From positions 496,001 to 560,000 of the forward strand of contig NZ_FXZC01000003.1 in the NCBI RefSeq assembly GCF_900169275.1: DNA of 64,000 nucleotides, read 5' to 3'. This stretch comes from Brevibacterium casei CIP 102111 (GTDB lineage: Bacteria > Actinomycetota > Actinomycetes > Actinomycetales > Brevibacteriaceae). The notes under the pieces were generated by a model. The model saw only the letters and a program-made list of their open reading frames with translations. It had not been told where the DNA came from and searched no databases. How positions within the stretch are numbered: position 1 is the stretch's first letter; each line of letters opens with the position of its first letter. A program made the position numbers and the translations under genes. Of this stretch, positions 57,769-64,000 are shown piece after piece.

Positions 57769-58123
57769 CCGCCTCCCCTGCGGCCGGTTCCACCGCCCTC
57801 TCCCCTCGCTCGCCGAGGTGGGAGGGCGTTCTCGTGCGCGCGTGCCGAGCGTACTCGTGCGCCCGTGCCGAGCGGTTCTGGCGTGGCCGAACGTCCGGCG
57901 CGCCCGATCGCAGCCCCCGATCGAGGCCCCGAACGCAGCCCTCGATCGCGGTCCCAAACGCAGCCCGATCTCACGAGAGTCAGCCTGCGATTTTCGATGA
58001 GCATAATGAGTTCAACCAAATTTTCGTTCGGATCAGTTTCGAAATATGTATTGACACGATTTGTGATGCGGTCTACACTAAGGGTAACGATCCACACTGA
58101 CGTGGAAAGGCAGGTGAACGGCG
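57769..58123. other. 355-base spacer with direct repeat and AT-rich promoter
   Basis: No gene seen. One CGCCGAGGTGG motif lies near 57811. A 21-base direct repeat (CTCGTGCGCGCGTGCCGAGCG and a one-mismatch copy) is at 57831-57851 and 57854-57874. From ~57985 to 58085 the DNA becomes strikingly AT-rich and ends in a consensus-like promoter for the DUF222 gene. Confidence 0.6.
58051..58079 (+). promoter_or_regulatory. Sigma-70-type promoter of second DUF222 gene
   Basis: A perfect -35 TTGACA (58051-58056), 17-base spacer, and -10 TACACT (58074-58079). The transcript would start near 58086, giving a ~38-base leader with GGAAAGGCAGG before ATG 58124. Confidence 0.75.
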
Positions 58124-60364
58124 ATGAAGGATCCTTCGGACCCCCTAGGGGCCGGTTGCGGTGCCGCCGATGACGAGCCTCCCGATCCTCGCCGCCTCCG
58201 CATAGATCCTGACTCCCCTTATGCTGATGCGCTCTCCGTCTACAGCGCCTGCGATCGCGCGCAGCTGGCCGCGTGGGAGACGACCGCATCCCTCTTCCTC
58301 CACGATGTCATCGCTCACCTCGATCTCCTCAACCCCTCTCCGGAATCCCCGTACCGGCACGCATCGCTGACCGAGACCGCCCGCCGTCACGCCCGGGCAC
58401 ACGGCTCCGAGGCCGACTGGGTCTCCGAGGTCGATCCCGACCCGGCTCCTTCACCCGCTGCCGGGGATCCCGAAGCCGCCCCCACCTCGGCGTCTGATTT
58501 CACTGTCCCGGCACCCCTCCCTGGGTTTCCGAAGTTCCGGGAGACCCAGACCATCTACGGGTGGGTCCATTCCCTCTCCCATGCCGAGGACATCGCCGAG
58601 CTCTCGGCGATCCGCGGCTCGACGATCCCCGCGACCTACGCTCACGTCACTGCGGCGATGACCCTCGTTCACGGGCTGCCCAAGTTCTACGCTCGCTGCC
58701 TCGCCGGCGAGTTCACCATCGAGCATGCGATCGCCGCGACCCGCATGTGCCAGGACCTCCAGCTCCAGCGCCTCCCCGTCATCGACTGCTACCTCGAGGA
58801 GCGGCGAGCCGACATCACAGTCGAGACCTTCAGGAAGTCGCTGTCTCTCAAGGTCTCGATCGTCCAGCCCGAGGAAGAGCGCACCGAGGCGGCCCATGAG
58901 CGTCGTCGAGTCGGCATCACCACCTTCCCCGACGGCACCGCGTGCCTGACGCTCACCGGACCGTCAGCCGAACTTCAAGCGTGCTACCTGCGCATCGAGG
59001 CCTTCGCGAGAGCCATCCGCAACGGCAACACTGCGGCGTTCACCGACCAGATGCCCGCAGGAGCGATCATCGACGACGACCGCAGCATCGACGCCCTGAT
59101 GTTCGACATCATCACCCGCACCATCCCGCAGGCTCGCATCCACATCCGCGCACACGACACCGACACCGGGCAGAACTCGAGCCGCGACATCCCTCTCGAC
59201 CTGGAGAATGCCCGCACCGTCCATGACATCGCCGAGGCGATCGGCACTGCCGTCGGATCCGTCGGAATCGACCCCAGCAGCCTCGGCGGCGTCCATGTCG
59301 ACGAAGGTGATCCCGTCGCCCCGACGGCCGGCAGTCTCAACGACGCACCGACAGCTGCTCCTGCCCAGGCAGCAGCCACCGATTCGTTCGGCAATGTCAT
59401 TCCTGTCGACGACGCAGTACCCGTCGGCGGTGCGCCCGTAGTCGACTGCACTGGTCCCGACACGGAGAACCGGACGGTCGGAGGTGCTCGATCGACGGAT
59501 GACGATGGACCGGATGGTTCCGTTCGCTCTCCGGACGCAAGGCAGGGGGAAATGACCCGGATCGAGGATTCCGATCCAGACGAACAGGGCCGATACGCGT
59601 TCTACCTGGGTCTGACGATGCCGACGACGCCGTTCTGGCTCGGCGGCCAGTCGAAGATGATCACCACGGTGCCCTTCATCTCGCTCGCCGGCCTCGCTGA
59701 TCTGCCCGGCACGTTTTCCGACGGTTCGCCCATCCCGCCGGAGATGGCTCGGGCGATCGCCGGCCAATGTTCGACGTGGACGCGGATCCTCACCGATCCT
59801 GCGACCGGCACCCCGATCGATGCGAAGGCGATGTCCTATTACATTCCCGCTCAGGTGAGGCAGACGCTCGTCGCCCAATGGCAATGGTGCAGTGTGCCCG
59901 GATGCCGGCGTCGAGCAGAGACGTCGGAAGTCGACCACATCATCCCGTTCGACCACGATAATCCGGCCTCGGGAGGACTGACCGTCTTCGGCAACCTCCA
60001 CCCGCTGTGCAAACTCCACCACCAGGCGAAGACCGACTGCAGATACGCGGTGCGCATGGACTGTCCCGGTGTGCTCGAATACCGGTTCGCCCACGGTGTG
60101 GAAGCGATCTTCTCTCCAGGGGACAACCCTGTCGACGTCGAGCAGGCCCGCCTCATGCAGGCCATCGTCACAGATCCGATCGACTCGGATGATGGGCAGG
60201 AACCGCCGCCGTCACCGGGCGACGAACGATTCGCCGATGAATGCCCGGAGCCCGCAGGCGGAGACGGAGCGGCCGGATGGGTCCCCGCGGAGGGCAACAT
60301 CATCTACAAGAAGCCGCGGAAGAAGCGCTGGGTCTGGGATCCCGGCGGACCACCGCCGTTCTGA
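58124..60364 (+). CDS. DUF222 / HNH endonuclease domain protein, copy 2
   Basis: A 746-residue relative of the protein at 1593. The DUF222 helical region spans about residues 40-340; a low-complexity linker follows (~390-480); the HNH module is near 580-640: CSVPGCRRRAETSEVDHIIPFDH...GNLHPLCKLHHQAKTD, with both Cys pairs, the DH pair and the Asn present. The intact motifs suggest an active nuclease, but targets and biological role of the family are unproven. It has its own consensus-like promoter, unlike copy 1, which looks leaderless. A 19-bp repeat follows the gene. Confidence 0.88.
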   Translation: MKDPSDPLGAGCGAADDEPPDPRRLRIDPDSPYADALSVYSACDRAQLAAWETTASLFLHDVIAHLDLLNPSPESPYRHASLTETARRHARAHGSEADWVSEVDPDPAPSPAAGDPEAAPTSASDFTVPAPLPGFPKFRETQTIYGWVHSLSHAEDIAELSAIRGSTIPATYAHVTAAMTLVHGLPKFYARCLAGEFTIEHAIAATRMCQDLQLQRLPVIDCYLEERRADITVETFRKSLSLKVSIVQPEEERTEAAHERRRVGITTFPDGTACLTLTGPSAELQACYLRIEAFARAIRNGNTAAFTDQMPAGAIIDDDRSIDALMFDIITRTIPQARIHIRAHDTDTGQNSSRDIPLDLENARTVHDIAEAIGTAVGSVGIDPSSLGGVHVDEGDPVAPTAGSLNDAPTAAPAQAAATDSFGNVIPVDDAVPVGGAPVVDCTGPDTENRTVGGARSTDDDGPDGSVRSPDARQGEMTRIEDSDPDEQGRYAFYLGLTMPTTPFWLGGQSKMITTVPFISLAGLADLPGTFSDGSPIPPEMARAIAGQCSTWTRILTDPATGTPIDAKAMSYYIPAQVRQTLVAQWQWCSVPGCRRRAETSEVDHIIPFDHDNPASGGLTVFGNLHPLCKLHHQAKTDCRYAVRMDCPGVLEYRFAHGVEAIFSPGDNPVDVEQARLMQAIVTDPIDSDDGQEPPPSPGDERFADECPEPAGGDGAAGWVPAEGNIIYKKPRKKRWVWDPGGPPPF

Positions 60365-60389
60365 TTCCCTTCCTCATGCGATCTGCGAA

Positions 60390-60440
60390 GTGATCTGCAC
60401 ACGTCCACGTGATCTGCACACGTCCATGTGATCCGCACGA
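60390..60440. repeat. 19-bp tandem repeat (2.6 copies)
   Basis: GTGATCTGCACACGTCCAC at 60390-60408, the same with final T at 60409-60427, and a partial third copy 60428-60440. It lies between the DUF222 stop and the convergent ABC exporter stop. Confidence 0.85.
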
Positions 60441-60445
60441 GCAAC

Positions 60446-62305
60446 CTAACCCGACCACGCCTCCCACAGACGGGCGTACCGACCACCCGACGCCACCAGG
60501 TCGGCATGCGTGCCCTCTTCGACGATGTGGCCATGTTCCATGACGAGAACCCGATCGGCCGTTTCGGCCTGGCTGAGACGATGAGCGACGACGAGGGCAC
60601 CGCGGCCTTCAAGTGCAGCACTGGCCGACTGTTCGAGGACATGGGCTCCGGCGGACCCGGCCTCGGCAGTCGCTTCATCGAGGATCGCGAAATCAGGATC
60701 GGCGAGCACCAGCCTCGCCAGCGCCAACGACTGCTCCTGGACCGGGCTCAGCCGTGTCCCTCCGTCGCCGACCTCGGTCTCGAGCCCGTCGGGCAGCTCG
60801 AACGCCCACGTCGCACCGACTGCCCGCAGAGCCGAGGCGATCTCGTCCTCCCCGGCGCCGGGCACCGGCAGGGCGACATTGTCACGCACGGTTCCGGCGA
60901 AGGTGTGGACTTCCTGCGCGACCATCGCGATGTGCGAGCGCAGCACCGGTTCGGGAAGCGTGTCGAAGGAGACGCGGAATTCGGATGTCTCACCTGCGCC
61001 GGGATCGCCGCCCGACACGACGAGTTCGGCTCGGCCCCGCGTCGGCACCGACAAGCCGGCGGCGGTCCGCGCCAGCGTCGACTTCCCGGCTCCGGTCGTG
61101 CCGACGACGGCGACGACCTCACCGGGTTCGATGCGCAGGCTCACTCCTCTGACCACCTGATGGGCCGAGGCGGGATCCTTGTCATAGGTGAACCAGAGGT
61201 CCTCGAGCACGAGTGTCGGGCCGGGTCGGACCGAAGAGCCCGAGGAGACACTGAGGCCGTCCGCGCCACCGGCAGCACGATCGACCCCGGCCTCCCGCCT
61301 CGGCGAGGATTCGGCTTCGATGATGACACCGACCATCCGGGTCAGGGACGCACCGGCGGACTGCACCTGGTCGAAGAGGCCGACGAGCGCCCCGATCGGG
61401 TTGAACAGACGGTGGAAGACGAGCGCCGCCGTCGTCACCGCACCCGCGGTCGACTCCCCGAACCACACGAGCGCGAAACCGGCGATGAGGATGAGGGAAA
61501 GCACGACCGCCTCGGCGCGGTTGTTCCGACTGAACGCCCGGGTGAGGAAGCGGAACACGCCGATCGACAGGTCCCGCGCCTCACCGGAGGCCGCATCGAT
61601 GCGGCGCAGCTCCCCCGCCTCGGCGCGAAAGGCACGCAGCGTCCCCGCTCCGGTCAACCCGCCGAGGAGGCGCCCGGCTCGCCTGCCGAACGCGGCCCTC
61701 TGCTCCCGGTAGATGGGCTCCGACCTGGGCAGATACCAGCGCAGCGTGAGCCAGTACATCGGCAGCGCGATGAGCCCGACGATCCCCAGCCGCCAGTCGA
61801 TGGCGGCCATGCCGACGGCCGAGACGATGACGACGAGAAGCGATTCGACGATGATCGGCAGCACCAGCGCGGCGGCCTCGCTGATCATCCGGGAGTCGTC
61901 GGCGACTCGGGAGACGAGGTCGCCGGTGCCCGTCCGTTCGACCTTCTGCGCCTCGAGGGACAGCGCCGAATCGACGACCTCGGTGCGCAGCTCGGCGACG
62001 ACGGGCATCGCGATCCGGGCGAGCGCCCATGCCCCGATCCACGTCCCCAACGCCATGACCACACCGGCGATCGCCACCGCGATCGCACTCTGCCACACCA
62101 CCTCGGCGCCGGCACCGCGGGGAAGCTCGTCGACGAGGCGACCGATCGCCCACGGTCCGACGAGTCCGGCCGCCGCATTCGCGGTCCCGGCGACGACGAG
62201 GAGGACGATCAACCAGCCGCGGGCACGCAGCAGCGGACCCAGGCGGGCAAAGGCCTCGCGTCTCGTCGCGATCGGCAGGGTGGTCGGGGTCGCGGTCGCG
62301 CTCAT
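60446..62305 (-). CDS. ABC exporter half-transporter, catalytic Walker A partner
   Basis: A 619-residue TMD-NBD protein. Six helices occupy residues ~25-320. The NBD has Walker [13 protein letters not shown]-loop [12 protein letters not shown], Walker B FAILDEAT and H-loop VVAHRLS, all intact. The ABC signature, however, reads LSPVQEQ in place of LSGGQ. Combined with the upstream partner, whose signature is intact but whose Walker A is gone, only one composite ATP site can work. The start overlaps the partner's stop (ATGA). Such heterodimers export drugs, peptides or lipids; substrate unknown. Confidence 0.9.
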   Translation of the reverse strand: MSATATPTTLPIATRREAFARLGPLLRARGWLIVLLVVAGTANAAAGLVGPWAIGRLVDELPRGAGAEVVWQSAIAVAIAGVVMALGTWIGAWALARIAMPVVAELRTEVVDSALSLEAQKVERTGTGDLVSRVADDSRMISEAAALVLPIIVESLLVVIVSAVGMAAIDWRLGIVGLIALPMYWLTLRWYLPRSEPIYREQRAAFGRRAGRLLGGLTGAGTLRAFRAEAGELRRIDAASGEARDLSIGVFRFLTRAFSRNNRAEAVVLSLILIAGFALVWFGESTAGAVTTAALVFHRLFNPIGALVGLFDQVQSAGASLTRMVGVIIEAESSPRREAGVDRAAGGADGLSVSSGSSVRPGPTLVLEDLWFTYDKDPASAHQVVRGVSLRIEPGEVVAVVGTTGAGKSTLARTAAGLSVPTRGRAELVVSGGDPGAGETSEFRVSFDTLPEPVLRSHIAMVAQEVHTFAGTVRDNVALPVPGAGEDEIASALRAVGATWAFELPDGLETEVGDGGTRLSPVQEQSLALARLVLADPDFAILDEATAEAGSAGAHVLEQSASAALEGRGALVVAHRLSQAETADRVLVMEHGHIVEEGTHADLVASGGRYARLWEAWSG

Positions 62306-64000
62306 CGGGTCACCGCCGTCCGGTAGGCGTCAACGTCGAGCAGATCCGCGTGCGCGCCCACGCGGACACGGCCGGAGGCCGGGACGAAGACGACGGTGTC
62401 GGCGGCGGCGAGGAAGGCCGGGGAGCTCGTGAACAGGAGTGTCGCGGTCGTCTCGGACGAGCGGCGCAGGCGGGTCAGTCCCGCACAGATGCGCGCCTCG
62501 GTGACGGCATCGACCGCGGTCGTCGGTTCGTCGAGGACGAGCAGCTGCGGCCCCGCGTGGAGCGCGCGGGCCAGAGCGATGCGCTGGCGCTGACCGCCCG
62601 AGAGGTTGCCGCCGAGCTCGAGGATCCGATGGTCGAGCCCGTCCTCGACGAGGTCGAGGAGTTCGTCGGTGCCCGAGGCGGTGAGCACCTCGACATCGAC
62701 CTCAGCGGCGCGCTCACCGGGGAGCATGGTGATGTTCGAGCGGATCGTCCCCTCGAACAGGTCGACCGCGTGCGGGGCGACGACGATGTCCTCGGTCGTG
62801 CGCCCCCGCGCGTGGGTCACCAGCGCGGTCACCAACGCGGACGCGTGCGCGTGGTCCTCGACGACGAGGCACGTGAACGTAGCGACCGGCGCGTTGAACG
62901 CACACGTCCCCTTCTCTCCCACCGTCCAGTTCCGCACCGTCAGACCGGCCTCGCCGAGGTGGACCTCGGGTTCCGCGGGACGCTGTAGTCCTGCAGGGCG
63001 CTGTGGGTGTCGGGGACTCTGTGGGCCTGCAGGACGCTGGGGGTCCGCAGGACGCTGTACGTCTGCGGGACCCAGTTGGCCTGTGGGATGGGCCGGATCG
63101 TCGGTCGGTGTGGGGCCGGTCGCCTTGGTGGAGGTAACGGCGTTGGGGTCGCGGTCGGCCGGGTCGACGTGGGCGGGGTCGCGGTCGGCGGCAGCATCGC
63201 CGGCGCGGTCGACCTGGGCGGCACCGGCGTGGTCGATGTGGGCGGCACCGGCGCGATTCGGTGGGGTGCCGTTCTGGTCGACGTGTTCGATGTCGGTGAG
63301 GAAGCGGGAGATCCGGGCTGCGGCGCCGTGAGACTGGGCGAAAAGGCCGACGATGTCGGCGAGCGCGCGCATGGGCTCGGTGAGGAAGGCCGTCATGCCG
63401 AGGATGCCGATGAGCGCCCCTATGCTCAGCTGGCCGTCGATGAGGCGCAGCCCGGCGACGACGAGGACGATCGCGAGGACGACGGACATGACAAGCGCGC
63501 CGAGGCCGGCCAGGCGTCCGGTGCGCTCACCGGTGGCGACACCCGCCTCGGCGGCGGCATCCGAGGTGGCGCGGTAGCGTTCGGCGGCCCACCGTTCGCC
63601 GCCGAGGGCCTTGATGACGCGCAGCCCGCTCATGAGGTCGGCGGCCGAGCGGCCGGCCTGCGCGACGGCCTCGAGCTGGGCACTCGCCTTCGCCGAGACT
63701 GACCGGCCGGGCAGCGAGACGATGGCCAAGCCGATCGGGACGGCGATGAGGACGACGAGGCCGGTGACGGGATCGGCGACGAGGAGGAAGACGGCTGCCG
63801 TGATCATCCCGAGGACCGCGGCGATGCCGCGACCGAGTTGCGAGAACGACTGCGCGGCGGTGTCGGCGTCGGCCGACGCGATCGAGAGGACCTCCCCCGA
63901 GGCGCGGTCGGCGGGCAGGTTCGCCGAGGTGAGCGCCGCGTGGGTGATCTCGACCCGCAGCGCATGCGCCTCATGCTCGCGGGCGGCGTTGCACCACCGC
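62302..64000 (-). CDS. ABC exporter half-transporter, degenerate Walker A partner (5' end outside window)
   Basis: 565 residues are visible, open to the window edge. The TMD is followed by an unusually long Pro/Ala/Asp/Gln-rich linker of ~110 residues (near visible residues 240-350). The NBD has signature [15 protein letters not shown] and Walker [13 protein letters not shown], but where Walker A should be it reads [15 protein letters not shown], with no GxxGxGK(S/T). The Q-loop Gln is replaced ([12 protein letters not shown]) and the H-loop His is replaced ([10 protein letters not shown]). It therefore probably cannot bind ATP by its own P-loop but supplies the signature to the partner at 60446. 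Confidence 0.87.
   Translation of the reverse strand, partial: RWCNAAREHEAHALRVEITHAALTSANLPADRASGEVLSIASADADTAAQSFSQLGRGIAAVLGMITAAVFLLVADPVTGLVVLIAVPIGLAIVSLPGRSVSAKASAQLEAVAQAGRSAADLMSGLRVIKALGGERWAAERYRATSDAAAEAGVATGERTGRLAGLGALVMSVVLAIVLVVAGLRLIDGQLSIGALIGILGMTAFLTEPMRALADIVGLFAQSHGAAARISRFLTDIEHVDQNGTPPNRAGAAHIDHAGAAQVDRAGDAAADRDPAHVDPADRDPNAVTSTKATGPTPTDDPAHPTGQLGPADVQRPADPQRPAGPQSPRHPQRPAGLQRPAEPEVHLGEAGLTVRNWTVGEKGTCAFNAPVATFTCLVVEDHAHASALVTALVTHARGRTTEDIVVAPHAVDLFEGTIRSNITMLPGERAAEVDVEVLTASGTDELLDLVEDGLDHRILELGGNLSGGQRQRIALARALHAGPQLLVLDEPTTAVDAVTEARICAGLTRLRRSSETTATLLFTSSPAFLAAADTVVFVPASGRVRVGAHADLLDVDAYRTAVTR
62975..63290. repeat. Low-complexity repeat region encoding the ABC linker
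   Basis: Short degenerate repeats alternate here: GGACGCTGTRSGTCTGC-like units (62985-63080) and GGCGGCACCGGCG/GGTCGACGTGGGCGG-like units (63165-63260). They encode the Q-R-P and D-R-A-rich linker. Length probably varies between strains. Confidence 0.65.

Noticed and set aside
60390..60440. Iteron or CRISPR start
   Set aside because: Only 2.6 copies of a 19-bp unit, directly abutting, no associated genes.
62975..63290. CRISPR-like or minisatellite array
   Set aside because: Repeats are short and degenerate with no regular spacers, and they encode the linker of the ABC protein in frame.

Overview
The window is high-G+C actinobacterial chromosome: codons end almost always in G or C, GTG and TTG starts are used, and many genes appear to start directly behind a TANNNT -10 box with no leader. 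Two DUF222/HNH proteins, an LPXTG-anchored nuclease, a putA gene and beta-ketoadipate enzymes in this arrangement fit Micrococcales. Brevibacterium is my best guess, as an inference from gene content only. I see no insertion sequence, prophage or CRISPR array.

Layout. (1) 1-7.2 kb: tail of a phenol hydroxylase, an SRPBCC protein, a membrane protein, a DUF222/HNH protein, uridine kinase and the magnesium channel MgtE. (2) 5.7-10.8 kb: a composite HTH/GntR-FCD regulator divergent from bifunctional proline dehydrogenase PutA. (3) 10.9-14.8 kb: a HAD phosphatase, then a secreted, sortase-anchored ExeM/NucH-type nuclease behind a near-perfect PHO box. (4) 14.8-21.3 kb: a four-gene minus-strand operon (benzoylformate decarboxylase, benzaldehyde-type dehydrogenase, aromatic-acid MFS importer, PrpF-family isomerase) divergent from an IclR regulator. 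A tandem 14-bp palindrome lies between them. (5) 21.3-25.9 kb: small housekeeping and stress genes (DUF2277, DHFR-like reductase, small alarmone synthetase, SDR, VOC, macrodomain, TusA/YeeE sulfur-uptake pair). (6) 26.2-31.6 kb: complete pobA-pcaH-pcaG-pcaB-pcaL operon, taking 4-hydroxybenzoate to 3-oxoadipate. (7) 31.6-38.8 kb: three MFS transporters and a polar amino-acid ABC importer with a structured leader. (8) 38.8-40.5 kb: a tyrosine-phosphatase-like gene and an AbiEi/DUF559-like gene set among three related long palindromes. (9) 40.5-51 kb: GMC oxidoreductase, DUF2630, UBP zinc finger and large Orn/Lys/Arg decarboxylase (one strand), a ThDP enzyme with a YtcJ-type amidohydrolase, and a class III aminotransferase. 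(10) 51-53.4 kb: YigZ, YbaK and a zincin, then tRNA-Glu, tRNA-Asp and tRNA-Phe. (11) 53.5-60.4 kb: GntR regulator divergent from a TfdB-like flavin monooxygenase, GNAT, acidic protein, second DUF222/HNH protein. (12) 60.4-64 kb: both halves of a heterodimeric ABC exporter whose ATPase motifs are degenerate in a complementary way.

How the genes work together. The clearest theme is aromatic catabolism. Phenols are hydroxylated by the genes at 1 and 54361. Benzoylformate goes to benzaldehyde and benzoate through the 14.8-20.4 kb operon. 4-Hydroxybenzoate goes through protocatechuate to 3-oxoadipate. Matching importers and IclR/GntR regulators lie alongside. The three recognisable regulators look leaderless, while the catabolic operons they probably control have Shine-Dalgarno leaders. 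The second theme is nutrient scavenging: phosphate from DNA (nuclease), proline, thiosulfate-type sulfur, amino acids and magnesium.
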